This document shows positions 9,106-17,662 of a stretch of DNA of 64,000 nucleotides, piece by piece; position 1 is the stretch's first letter; every line of letters begins with the position of its first letter. A program made the position numbers and the translations under genes. The notes under the pieces are model-generated. The model worked only from the letters and a program-made list of their open reading frames with translations. It searched no databases and was not told the origin of the DNA. Origin of the DNA: Carboxylicivirga fragile (GTDB lineage Bacteria; Bacteroidota; Bacteroidia; Bacteroidales; Marinilabiliaceae); NCBI GenBank assembly GCA_025499625.1, contig JAFMVD010000031.1, forward strand, positions 1 to 64,000, given 5' to 3'.

Positions 9106-9464
9106 GAACTTGTTTTGTGAGCAAGTAACACCTACAAGTGACCCAAAACAAAAAAGCCTTACTCAACTTCATTACACAAAGGATGAACTGACAAATACCT
9201 TCTCTGAAATCACAAGGTAAAAAAAACAATATGCAGATGGGAATAAGCTAATAAATTGAATAAGTACTGAAGAACACACGCATACAATCATTTGCAAGTA
9301 ATAACTCACTCGCTAATGCTGTATTCCTAGCCTAAATGTCCATCAGATAGATAAGTTTGGAATAAAAAACCCTTATATCATAGAGCTCATCTTAGTATTA
9401 AATTAAACTAACTCTATAAAATAAATACTTTAACTTCGCATGACAAACCCTATTTCGCATCAAA
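9106..9464. other. divergent intergenic region
   Basis: It separates the divergent TonB receptor and acetyltransferase genes and should hold both promoters. Short reading frames at 9020-9229 run into the receptor's signal peptide on both strands and look like shadows. I see no strong TAnnTTTG match and no clear LytTR-type direct repeat. Confidence 0.4.
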
Positions 9465-10031
9465 ATGAGAGAAGCAACTAACGCTGATAAAGCATTAATT
9501 ATAAATATTCTGACAGAAGCCTTTGAAAACAACAAGAGCGTAAACTACGTGGTAAAAGGCAAAAAAGGAAGAATTGCCCTAATGAATTATGCCTTTGAAG
9601 TGTGTCATCGTTGGGGTAAGGTCTATATCAGTGATAATGAAAAAGCAGTTGCTCTCGTTTTATTACCACATCTTAAAAAACTTAGCCTTTATGCCATTTA
9701 TCTCGATATAGTTTTAGCGATTAAAGGAATCGGTATTTCCAGAATAACGAAGGTGCTTAAGCGGGAAAACCAAATAAAGAAACACCACCCTAACACCCCA
9801 TTTGTCTATTTTTGGTTTATGGCTGTGGATAAAAACCATCAAGGGCTAGGTTTGGGATCCCACTTACTGTCCGAAAAAATTAAAGCACATTCCGATTTAC
9901 CACTTTATCTTGAAACCTCAACCTTACGTAATCTCCCTTTATATGAGCGAATGGGATTCAATACCTACCTTACCTTAGATATTGGTGGAACTGTTTATAT
10001 GATGAGAAGAAATTCGGTATCTGAGGAGTAA
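9465..10031 (+). CDS. GNAT-family N-acetyltransferase
   Basis: A 188-aa acyl-CoA N-acyltransferase. The acetyl-CoA pyrophosphate-binding motif A is visible as MAVDKNHQGLGLGSHLL (Q/RxxGxG form), followed by motif B (LYLETSTLRNLPLYERMGF). No signal peptide, so cytoplasmic. The substrate is not predictable. It is a single-gene unit, divergent from the TonB receptor and followed at 24 bp by a convergent small Cys-rich gene. Confidence 0.85.
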   Translation: MREATNADKALIINILTEAFENNKSVNYVVKGKKGRIALMNYAFEVCHRWGKVYISDNEKAVALVLLPHLKKLSLYAIYLDIVLAIKGIGISRITKVLKRENQIKKHHPNTPFVYFWFMAVDKNHQGLGLGSHLLSEKIKAHSDLPLYLETSTLRNLPLYERMGFNTYLTLDIGGTVYMMRRNSVSEE

Positions 10032-10055
10032 TTGCAATATGCTTATCTCTTGAAA

Positions 10056-10274
10056 TCAAGGTTTATTGTGATATTTCGGAGGTAAAGGATCCCCCATAGG
10101 AATAACAACTATCTCCTCCTTACAATTCAAACAGATATAAATCTCACATCCGCTGCAACAAAAACAATTACAACAACTCCGCTGCAAGTCATCCTTACTA
10201 AATTCCTGCGCACATGATGAACATTTTATTATATTCCGTGATTCAACCATATCCTTAAATATAGGCATAAACAA
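10056..10274 (-). CDS. small cysteine-rich zinc-ribbon-like protein
   Basis: A 72-aa protein with ten cysteines within about 38 residues: CSSC, then SCCNCFCCSGC, then CLNC. This suggests one or two structural zinc sites. No signal peptide or membrane segment. The internal Met at 10250 (MVESRN) may be the true start, because the first eight residues lie very close to the fabH terminator. I do not recognise the family. The function could be nucleic-acid or protein binding, or metal storage. Confidence 0.55.
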   Translation of the reverse strand: MFMPIFKDMVESRNIIKCSSCAQEFSKDDLQRSCCNCFCCSGCEIYICLNCKEEIVVIPMGDPLPPKYHNKP

Positions 10275-10286
10275 TAGCCCATAAAA

Positions 10287-10310
10287 AAAGGTGGCACAAT
10301 GGCCACCTTT
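10287..10310 (-). terminator. intrinsic terminator of fabH
   Basis: Arms AAAGGTGGC and GCCACCTTT form a 9-bp perfect hairpin with a short loop. On the minus strand a run of about seven T follows. It sits 23 bp past the fabH stop. Confidence 0.85.
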
Positions 10311-10332
10311 CTATATCTATATTTATAACTGT

Positions 10333-11331
10333 CTATTTTCCGTCGTATGCCCACTTAAGGTATATTGACCCCCAGGTAAATCCAGCTCCAAAGGCAGCTA
10401 AGATAATGTTATCACCTTTCTTCAATTGCTTTTCCCACTCCCAAAGACATAATGGAATAGTTGCAGCTGTGGTATTACCATAGCGCTCAATGTTAATCAT
10501 CACCTTCTCAGGATTAAGCTCCATGCGTTGAGCTGTAGCATCGATAATACGAAGATTTGCTTGATGAGGTACTAACCAAGCTAAATCGTCAGCAGTCATA
10601 TTATTACGTTTCATTATTTCTACTGAAACATCAGCCATGTTAGATACCGCATGTTTAAACACATGTTTCCCATCCTGGAATATCACATGTTCCTTATTAG
10701 CTACAGTATCGGCACTAGCCGGATATGCTGATCCTCCCGCTTTCATGTTTAAATACTTACGTCCAAAACCATCGCTACGAAGTATCGAATCCTTAATTCC
10801 ATACTCCTCTTCGCTTGGCTCCAACAAAACAGCCGCAGCACCATCGCCAAATAAAACACAGGTAGTACGATCGGTATAATCAACAATCGACGACATTTTA
10901 TCGGCTCCAACAACAATCACCTTCTTCTTTGCGCCAGTCTCAATAAATTGTTTTGCTGTATCTAAGGCATATAAAAAACCCGAACATGCACCATTCAAAT
11001 CAAAGCCATGTGCATCACGAATATCCAATTTATCAGCAATAATATTCGCAGTAGCAGGAAATGGATGATCAGGTGTAACCGTTGCACAAACAAGCATGTC
11101 GATTTCTTCTGGCTTGGTCCCAGTTTTCTTAAAAATATCCTTTATAGCTTCAACAGCCATATCAGAAGTCCCTAATCCTTCACCTTTTTGTATATGACGT
11201 TCTTTGATGCCCACACGGGTCATTATCCATTCATCGGTGGTATCTACCATCCGACTCAATTCTTCATTATTGAGGACATATTCTGGAACATATCCACCAA
11301 TAGCCGTTATGACTGCATTGGTTTTCTTCAT
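10333..11331 (-). CDS. fabH: beta-ketoacyl-ACP synthase III
   Basis: A 332-aa thiolase-fold enzyme that condenses acetyl-CoA (or a branched acyl-CoA) with malonyl-ACP to start fatty acid synthesis. The triad is visible: C116 in [11 protein letters not shown]256 in VPHQANLRI and N286 in ERYGNTTAA. Full length and cytoplasmic. It follows DUF177 and rpmF on the same strand, the usual Bacteroidota order, but a strong terminator after rpmF and its own promoter show that it is a separate unit with a leader of about 120 nt. A palindrome sits just before the start codon. Confidence 0.97.
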   Translation of the reverse strand: MKKTNAVITAIGGYVPEYVLNNEELSRMVDTTDEWIMTRVGIKERHIQKGEGLGTSDMAVEAIKDIFKKTGTKPEEIDMLVCATVTPDHPFPATANIIADKLDIRDAHGFDLNGACSGFLYALDTAKQFIETGAKKKVIVVGADKMSSIVDYTDRTTCVLFGDGAAAVLLEPSEEEYGIKDSILRSDGFGRKYLNMKAGGSAYPASADTVANKEHVIFQDGKHVFKHAVSNMADVSVEIMKRNNMTADDLAWLVPHQANLRIIDATAQRMELNPEKVMINIERYGNTTAATIPLCLWEWEKQLKKGDNIILAAFGAGFTWGSIYLKWAYDGK

Positions 11332-11341
11332 GCGTAATAAT

Positions 11342-11357
11342 ATTTACTGAAGTAAAT
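11342..11357. promoter_or_regulatory. 16-bp palindrome 10 bp before fabH
   Basis: ATTTACT-GA-AGTAAAT is a perfect inverted repeat ending about 10 bp before the fabH start codon, within its leader. It could bind a dimeric repressor or fold into an RNA hairpin over the ribosome entry site. Two other small hairpins (GAACA/TGTTC and ATCGTT/AACGAT) lie in the same leader. Confidence 0.4.
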
Positions 11358-11458
11358 GAACAAAGCATGTTCAATTACCATTATACTTCTTATTAACAGG
11401 ATTCTCCCTTGATCGTTCAAAAACGATACTATTTAACCAAAAAATAAAGGGTTGGATA

Positions 11459-11466
11459 CAAAAGTA
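11459..11466 (-). promoter_or_regulatory. -7 box of the fabH promoter
   Basis: Reads TACTTTTG on the minus strand, a full match to the Bacteroidota -7 consensus TAnnTTTG. It implies a structured leader of about 120 nt before fabH. Confidence 0.5.
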
Positions 11467-11512
11467 AGAAATCAGATATAGTATGCAAATTAAAGAACAA
11501 ATGCCCTTAAAT

Positions 11513-11546
11513 AAAATTTGCCCTCAATTACTTGAGGGCAAATTTT
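11513..11546 (-). terminator. terminator of the DUF177-rpmF operon
   Basis: AAAATTTGCCCTCAA and TTGAGGGCAAATTTT form a perfect 15-bp stem with a 4-nt loop (TTAC), 22 bp past the rpmF stop. Confidence 0.85.
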
Positions 11547-11568
11547 ATTGAATGCTTAATTCAATACC

Positions 11569-11754
11569 TTATGCTGTTACTTCTTTTTCAACAGCTAATT
11601 TTCCACGGTAGTAACCACATTCACCACATACAGTATGTAATTTTACTGTAGCACCACAGTTTGAACAAACACCTAATGCAGGAGCTACTGCTTTATAATG
11701 CGTTCTTCTCTTGTCTCTTCTCGTTTTCGAGATCTTTCGTTTAGGATGTGCCAT
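11569..11754 (-). CDS. rpmF: 50S ribosomal protein L32
   Basis: 61 aa, with the L32 N-terminus MAHPKRKISKTRRDKRR and a zinc-ribbon form with CSNC and CGEC. A structural protein of the large ribosomal subunit. It lies 14 bp after DUF177 on the same strand, the conserved pairing across bacteria. It ends at a strong terminator. Confidence 0.98.
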   Translation of the reverse strand: MAHPKRKISKTRRDKRRTHYKAVAPALGVCSNCGATVKLHTVCGECGYYRGKLAVEKEVTA

Positions 11755-11768
11755 TTTTCAACCTATTT

Positions 11769-12317
11769 TTATTTGTTTTTATCTACTAAATTTTTGAGAG
11801 CCTCCCATCGAGGATCAATATATTCATCTTGCTCTTCCTCCGCTGCATCTTCAACCAAATAGTCATCCAGCTGATTCATCATTTCAGTATTGCAAGTTGT
11901 ATTTCCGTCTTCATCATCGGCATGTACATGTCGCATTGGCAAACAAACGCAAATGAATTCATAGATTAGTTGAGCAACATTTATTTGATGTTCATCGTGT
12001 GGTAAAACTATGATTTCGTCCGTTGGCTCATCATATTCCTCACCAAATTTAATATACATCAGTGCTTCGTTTTCGGCACTCAGTGTCAGTGACTCTAAAC
12101 ATTTGTCGCAAACACTCTCCACTACACCATTAATCTTAAAAGTCAAAGTCAATAAAGCTGAACTCTTGTTAAGCTCTACCTCAACATCAATCTGACCTTG
12201 TTCAATTAAAGGCTGTTCAAACAATTCGAAAAACGACGACCCAATTTTATAATTAAAAATGTGTCTCCCCTCTTTCAACCCTTCAAACGGGATACTGTAG
12301 TCTATAAATTTATCCAC
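11769..12317 (-). CDS. DUF177 (YceD-like) protein, 23S rRNA accumulation
   Basis: A 182-aa cytoplasmic protein with the DUF177 core, including the CDKC pair and an acidic C-terminal half. In other bacteria and plants this family is linked to 23S rRNA processing or accumulation. It is the first gene of a two-gene operon with rpmF (14-bp gap). A promoter with a perfect -7 box lies 23 bp upstream. Confidence 0.9.
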   Translation of the reverse strand: MDKFIDYSIPFEGLKEGRHIFNYKIGSSFFELFEQPLIEQGQIDVEVELNKSSALLTLTFKINGVVESVCDKCLESLTLSAENEALMYIKFGEEYDEPTDEIIVLPHDEHQINVAQLIYEFICVCLPMRHVHADDEDGNTTCNTEMMNQLDDYLVEDAAEEEQDEYIDPRWEALKNLVDKNK

Positions 12318-12339
12318 TCTACCTTTCTAAAAAACTTTG

Positions 12340-12347
12340 CAAAAGTA
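12340..12347 (-). promoter_or_regulatory. -7 box of the DUF177-rpmF promoter
   Basis: Reads TACTTTTG on the minus strand, matching TAnnTTTG. At 18 bp upstream is TTTC, one mismatch from the -33 TTTG. The implied leader is short. Confidence 0.6.
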
Positions 12348-12414
12348 TAAAATAAAAGAACGCTAGAAAAGAAAAGTCACTTTTTTTACTCATTAAAAGT
12401 CAATTGTCTAAAAA

Positions 12415-13569
12415 TTAGCCAATGGGAAGCACTATCCGAAAGCATGTTCCTTTTCCAATTTCCGACTCCTTAACAAATATTTTTCCTTGATGATAGCCTT
12501 CTGTTATGCGTTTCGCAAGCGATAAACCTAAACCCCAACCTCTTAATTTAGTGGTAAATCCAGGCTTAAAAACCGTCTTGAACTGATTACGTGCCAAGCC
12601 CTTTCCCGTATCACATATGTCAATATTCATACTTGCAGCGCTTGTCGATAATTTAATCGAGATGATTCCAACACCCTTCATAGCATCCACTCCATTCTTA
12701 CAAATATTTTCGAGTACCCACTGAAAAAGCACTTTATTAACTTTCACATCGGGCAAAGCCTCATCCCTACCTAAAAATTCAAACTGCACATCTCTGGCCG
12801 TTCTGCTATCGAGGTAGGTAATAATATCTTCAATAATAGGTATGATGGATTGCGCTTTAAGTTCGGGTTTAGATCCTATTTTCGAAAATCGATCTGTAAC
12901 CACCTGCAATCGCTCCACGTCACGCTCCAGTTCTTCAGCAATATCATGATTATCCTCTCGCAATTTTAATACATCAACCCAACCAAGTAAGGATGATGTT
13001 GGCGTGCCTAGCTGATGCGCCGTTTCTTTTGACATACCAACCCATACCTGATCCTGCTCTGCCTTCCGGGCAGAACTAAAGGCCAAATAGGCGATAAAGA
13101 TAAATAAGGCAACCACCAGTAATTGAATCACCGGAAACCAACTCAGCTTTTTAATTAACAAGGAATCCTGGTAGTACAAATATTGCTTTTGATCATCTCC
13201 AAAATCCACCTCAATAGGCTCGTTCTCATCCTTCATTTCAGCAAGCACTGCATTTAACTGCTGTAAGCTATCGCGCTCCGTAATTTCAATGTTATTATAA
13301 TGAATAATACCATCCGATTCGTCGGTTAATATTACCGGAATGGTAGAATTCTGACTAATCACTTTAAATATTAACGAAATGGAAGGATCGTTATAATCTA
13401 TAACAGATAGTTGCTTCATGGCTTCGTACCATATCTCAACCTTCTTCCGCTCTTCCACCTTCAACTCAGAAGTTAGGTTATAGGTGTGCGTTAAGGTAAA
13501 GACACCAATAGTAATGGCGCCAACCAATAAAAAAAGTTTCCAGATTCGTTTTTGTGTATAATAACCCAT
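12415..13569 (-). CDS. membrane sensor histidine kinase
   Basis: A 384-aa kinase. One membrane segment at about 10-30, a periplasmic domain of roughly 110 residues, a second segment at about 145-163, then HisKA with phosphoacceptor H185 in MSKETAHQLGTPTSSLLGW, and a HATPase domain with DTGKGL and GWGLGL boxes. The H-box with AHQLGTP is a variant common in Bacteroidota orphan kinases. No regulator gene adjoins it. The next gene upstream (72 bp) is a hybrid kinase on the same strand, so the two may be co-expressed. Confidence 0.92.
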   Translation of the reverse strand: MGYYTQKRIWKLFLLVGAITIGVFTLTHTYNLTSELKVEERKKVEIWYEAMKQLSVIDYNDPSISLIFKVISQNSTIPVILTDESDGIIHYNNIEITERDSLQQLNAVLAEMKDENEPIEVDFGDDQKQYLYYQDSLLIKKLSWFPVIQLLVVALFIFIAYLAFSSARKAEQDQVWVGMSKETAHQLGTPTSSLLGWVDVLKLREDNHDIAEELERDVERLQVVTDRFSKIGSKPELKAQSIIPIIEDIITYLDSRTARDVQFEFLGRDEALPDVKVNKVLFQWVLENICKNGVDAMKGVGIISIKLSTSAASMNIDICDTGKGLARNQFKTVFKPGFTTKLRGWGLGLSLAKRITEGYHQGKIFVKESEIGKGTCFRIVLPIG

Positions 13570-13641
13570 TGCTTATAAATTCGTTCCCGATGTCATAAAC
13601 GCTGAAAATGAAAGTATATTTTAAACGCGATGAAATGATTG

Positions 13642-16437
13642 CTAACACCACTTCTCAAGCATGCGCGACAAATCATCAACGTTGGTTGGTTTTGTAATGA
13701 AATCATCCATACCCGCATCCATTACAACTTGCCTGTCTGCATCATCAACACTTGCTGTCATAGCAATCACAGGACAAGCTAAACCCATTTTTTTGATTTC
13801 TTTCATGGCAGCAACACCATCCATACCCGGCATAAATACATCCATAAAAACAATATCGTATCGCTTATCCTTCATGGCTATAACCGCATCTTCCCCATTT
13901 CTTGCCACGTCAATGTTATGGCCAATTTTCTTAAACAGATTTTTAGCTAAGCGCTGATTCAATATGTTATCCTCGGCCACCAACACTTTTAATTCATTTG
14001 GCTTATGCTGCTCAAGTATTGCTTTTTTCTCTTCTACCTGAGGAAAAAACTTCAGAATAAACTCCTTTAAACTAGAATAATTAACCGGCTTTCTAAAATA
14101 AACATCGGCGCCTAATTGCTTCGCTACAGAGGTATTTGATGGCTCAAAGTCAGAACTCTGCATAATTATTGGCAATCGCTTATGTAATTTATGATTGTGC
14201 AACTCCTGCAGAAATGCGAGACCATTAAAATCAGGGCGATGGTCAATGATTAAAAGTTGATGTGTATCATCGGTTCGAATAATGTCTATGGATTCGTTCG
14301 ATGGTGGCAAAATCTTATAATCAATATGCATCGATGAAAGATTCTTCATCAAAACTCGAACTTGTAAAGGCTCGTCGGAAATAATAAATGCTTTTACCAT
14401 ATTAAGCGCAACAATATGGTTAAAATTATAGCGCTTCTGATAGGTCTTAGTGCGATAAGGAAGGGTAAATGAAAACTCTGCCCCTGGATAATCAGGGTGC
14501 TCCGAAATATCCGAAGGACTCTTGACGCCTATTTCACCGCCCATAAGGTTCACCAGTTGCTTTGAAATGGTAACACCTAAACCAGTACCGCCATATTTAC
14601 GCGTAATGCTTTCATCGGCTTGCGAAAAAGAATTAAAAATACTTCTCAACTTCTCCTTCTTCACACCAATTCCTGTATCCTCAAGCTTAAACGAAACTGC
14701 AGGTGAGCCATTTAAGCCCCTAACTTCTTTTATACTCAGAATAACTTTACCAAATTCAGTAAATTTAATGGCATTACTCAGCAAATTATTTAGCACTTGC
14801 CTGAAACGTATTGGGTCACCAATAAAATTCTCAGGCAACTCCATTTCACTCACCCACTTCAACTCAAGGTTACGCTCTTCTGCTTTTGGCATAAACATGT
14901 TGATCGTTTGCTCAACCTCTTCTTTTAAATTGAAGGGTATGGACTCTATCTCAAAACGACCAGCTTCAATTTTAGAAAAATCTAATATGTCATTAATCAA
15001 CAATAAAAGTGTATCTGCCGATCGCTTAACCACCGTCAATAGGTTTCTATCGTCTGATTTAAGATCCGAAGTCATCAGTATATCAGTCATACCAATCATG
15101 CTATTAAGCGGCGTCCTTAACTCATGACTCATATTAGCAATAAAGGTAGACTTTGCTTTATTAGCTATCTCCTCTGTTTTACGCTCTTTTTCAAGGTTGG
15201 ATACCTCTACAAAAACCTGTAGTTGATACTCCTCACGTAAAAGATAGAAGGGAATGCTTTCATTCAGCACAACCGATTCTTCCCCATTCTTATTGGTCAG
15301 TATATATTTATTCGACTCGCTCGAGTAGCTTGTTTTCTGTAATCGGGTTTTGTTCTCGAACAATATTTGATCTGTCGCTTTTCGTCCGATCAATTGATCT
15401 TCATCATCAAAGGCAAATAATTTTAAAGCAGCTTTATTTACTTGTCGTATACGGCTTGATTTATCGAATAAAACAACTCCAACAGGAAGGTAATATACTA
15501 TTTTTCGCAACGCTTCCTCCGACTTCTTTAAGCTTTTCTCATCCTCTGATTGTCGTCGAATATAAAAACTAAACAAGACAATAATAAGTGTAATTACAAA
15601 CAATGAAATAGCTGCTACCACAAGTGAGTTTTTCACGATAGACGAGGTAATCACCTCCAGCGGTAAAGAGAACGCCAAATAATAGTCGCTCCCGTTAAAG
15701 TTGAGCTTACTGAAGACAGTTAATACCCTAACTTTTTCATAATCCAAGTGTATATCATGGAGACTGTAGAACCAGTTTCGCTTACTTATAAATTGCTGTA
15801 CCTCATCAATTACCGGATAAAAAGCATCTTCTTCGATGGTGTTGTAAATAACCCATCCGTTTGGCTTCATTATCCATTGAAAATGAAAATCCTCTAAATT
15901 AAAGTTATAAAAGATCTCGCCAAAAAAGTTATCCAAGGACATCTTAAACTCAACGTGCCCAAAAACCTTCGACTGATTAAACAGTGGTTGTGTATAGGTA
16001 ATTATCGATCCTTGTGGATTAATATAGATATTGCTAACAATGGATTCGTTAATGTCGGCATAATCAAACGAAGAAATAAATGTCTGATTCTGGCCTTTTT
16101 TCATTTCAAACACATCGCCATTGCCATCAAACACCTTCAGAGCCAACAAATGCTGATCGTAACTAGTGAATAATAATTCCAATCGTTTCTGCACTTCAAT
16201 AGAATGCCCCTTCTCCGAGAATAAATCACTCAGTTCATTCTCCGAAATTAATAATGAAATGTTGGTATGTGTCTTCTGAAAATATTGATTAAGTTGCTCA
16301 CCTACAATCAACGATTGCTTCCTAAGAATATCTTTCTGCGTATTGATTTGCCACTTATAAGTATCTACGTAATAATAGATATTCGACAGCACAAGAAAGA
16401 CAATACTAAACAATGCTATAATTACGGCTTTCTTCAT
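13642..16437 (-). CDS. hybrid histidine kinase with two receiver domains
   Basis: 931 aa. Membrane segments at about 5-22 and 270-292 enclose a Cache-like periplasmic sensor. A PAS domain (about 305-415) follows, then HisKA with H438 in MSHELRTPL and a HATPase domain (about 545-665). REC1 (about 675-795) keeps an Asp in LLIIDHRPDF and a Lys in FRKP. REC2 (about 810-930) has phosphoacceptor D866 in FMDVFMPGMDG. No DNA-binding output, so it signals through phosphotransfer or protein contact. It sits between another kinase and rsgA on the same strand. Confidence 0.94.
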   Translation of the reverse strand: MKKAVIIALFSIVFLVLSNIYYYVDTYKWQINTQKDILRKQSLIVGEQLNQYFQKTHTNISLLISENELSDLFSEKGHSIEVQKRLELLFTSYDQHLLALKVFDGNGDVFEMKKGQNQTFISSFDYADINESIVSNIYINPQGSIITYTQPLFNQSKVFGHVEFKMSLDNFFGEIFYNFNLEDFHFQWIMKPNGWVIYNTIEEDAFYPVIDEVQQFISKRNWFYSLHDIHLDYEKVRVLTVFSKLNFNGSDYYLAFSLPLEVITSSIVKNSLVVAAISLFVITLIIVLFSFYIRRQSEDEKSLKKSEEALRKIVYYLPVGVVLFDKSSRIRQVNKAALKLFAFDDEDQLIGRKATDQILFENKTRLQKTSYSSESNKYILTNKNGEESVVLNESIPFYLLREEYQLQVFVEVSNLEKERKTEEIANKAKSTFIANMSHELRTPLNSMIGMTDILMTSDLKSDDRNLLTVVKRSADTLLLLINDILDFSKIEAGRFEIESIPFNLKEEVEQTINMFMPKAEERNLELKWVSEMELPENFIGDPIRFRQVLNNLLSNAIKFTEFGKVILSIKEVRGLNGSPAVSFKLEDTGIGVKKEKLRSIFNSFSQADESITRKYGGTGLGVTISKQLVNLMGGEIGVKSPSDISEHPDYPGAEFSFTLPYRTKTYQKRYNFNHIVALNMVKAFIISDEPLQVRVLMKNLSSMHIDYKILPPSNESIDIIRTDDTHQLLIIDHRPDFNGLAFLQELHNHKLHKRLPIIMQSSDFEPSNTSVAKQLGADVYFRKPVNYSSLKEFILKFFPQVEEKKAILEQHKPNELKVLVAEDNILNQRLAKNLFKKIGHNIDVARNGEDAVIAMKDKRYDIVFMDVFMPGMDGVAAMKEIKKMGLACPVIAMTASVDDADRQVVMDAGMDDFITKPTNVDDLSRMLEKWC

Positions 16438-16521
16438 TACTAATAAAACTAGTTCAGGTGGGGTTAGGGAATTATAAATCTTATTACGTCGTTAATACTA
16501 AATTGTTAGGTTAAAAACTTA

Positions 16522-17451
16522 CTATCTATATTTCTCGTCTTTATTCAGCAATATACTCAAATAACTTTCATAACGCGTTAGCGCAATATCTCCATCACGT
16601 ACAGCATCCTTTACAGCACAACCGGGTTCATTATAATGTGTACAGTTATTAAATTTACATCCGTCGGCAAACTCGAATATCTCCTTAAAGAAATGATACA
16701 ACTCTTCCTTTTCGATATGAATCAATCCAAAACCTCTAATACCGGGCGTATCAATAATATAACCACCAAAACTTAAAGAGTGCATCTCGGCAAAGGTCGT
16801 GGTATGACGGCCCGACTGATGTTGTTCCGAAATTTCGCCTGTTTGCAAATCAAGTCCAGGTTCAACTTTATTAATTAAAGTTGACTTTCCAACACCCGAA
16901 TGCCCACTTAATACACTCACTTTATCTTTTAGCAACTCCTTTACGCTGTCAAGATTAGCGCCTTCTTTTGCAGAAACAACCAGTGTAGAATAACCTATTC
17001 CCTCGTACAAGTCCTGCCACTCTTTCAGTAATTTAAGATGCTTCTCATCGTACCTATCAAGCTTATTGAAAACCAACTTTACCGGAATTTGATAAGCCTC
17101 GGCAGCGGTGATGAAACGATCGACAAACACGCGTGTTGTAATCGGATAATTGATGGTTACGATAAGCACCGCCTGGTCAACATTCGCAGCAATTATCTGA
17201 GATTCTTTGGATAGATTTGTAGAACGACGAATTACATAATTCTTTCGTGGAAAAATCTTAGAAATAACCCCATCATCTCCCGACATATCAATTCCCACCT
17301 TATCTCCAACTGCTACTGGATTTGTGCTCTTAATACCATCTAAACGGATCTTGCCACGAATACGACACACCAATGTTTCAGAATCTTCTGTTAACACCGT
17401 ATACCTACTTCCAGTAGATTTTATGACCAAGCCAGTTCTCACTTTCATCAA
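16522..17451 (-). CDS. rsgA: ribosome biogenesis GTPase RsgA
   Basis: 309 aa. An N-terminal OB fold, then a circularly permuted GTPase in which NKLD (G4) precedes GHSGVGKSTLIN (G1) and DTPGIRGF (G3), then a C-terminal zinc motif with C, C, H and C residues in GCKFNNCTHYNEPGC. It helps the late maturation of the 30S subunit. Start: MMKV or MKV one codon later, and neither can be excluded. A -7 box lies 12 bp upstream. Confidence 0.97.
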   Translation of the reverse strand: MMKVRTGLVIKSTGSRYTVLTEDSETLVCRIRGKIRLDGIKSTNPVAVGDKVGIDMSGDDGVISKIFPRKNYVIRRSTNLSKESQIIAANVDQAVLIVTINYPITTRVFVDRFITAAEAYQIPVKLVFNKLDRYDEKHLKLLKEWQDLYEGIGYSTLVVSAKEGANLDSVKELLKDKVSVLSGHSGVGKSTLINKVEPGLDLQTGEISEQHQSGRHTTTFAEMHSLSFGGYIIDTPGIRGFGLIHIEKEELYHFFKEIFEFADGCKFNNCTHYNEPGCAVKDAVRDGDIALTRYESYLSILLNKDEKYR

Positions 17452-17462
17452 TTACTTTTTCT

Positions 17463-17470
17463 CAAAAATA
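17463..17470 (-). promoter_or_regulatory. -7 box of the rsgA promoter
   Basis: Reads TATTTTTG on the minus strand, matching TAnnTTTG, 12 bp before the first possible start codon, so the leader is very short. Confidence 0.5.
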
Positions 17471-17575
17471 TAGTATTGATTTGAAAATCACGTTTTATCT
17501 TAAATAATCTTTTCGTTTTTTTAAACAAACTGCTAAGTTTTTAAAATTAAGTATTCACTAAGTAATGTATTTCAC

Positions 17576-17583
17576 TACTTTTG
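17576..17583 (+). promoter_or_regulatory. -7 box upstream of the 1173-aa hybrid kinase
   Basis: TACTTTTG matches TAnnTTTG. No convincing -33 box lies 18-20 bp upstream. The implied leader is about 75 nt. Confidence 0.45.
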
Positions 17584-17662
17584 TGCACAAGATGTTAATA
17601 ACTCTTTTTGCACTAAATCAGCTATTTAGTATCTTGCAAAAGTATATGACGACTGGGGACTT

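Noticed and set aside
9020..9229. Small genes on both strands upstream of the TonB receptor
   Set aside because: Both overlap the receptor signal-peptide region and look like frame shadows.
13642..14420. First receiver of the hybrid kinase as a degenerate domain
   Set aside because: It keeps an acidic residue pair, an Asp in LLIIDHRPDF and a Lys in FRKP, so it could still be phosphorylated.
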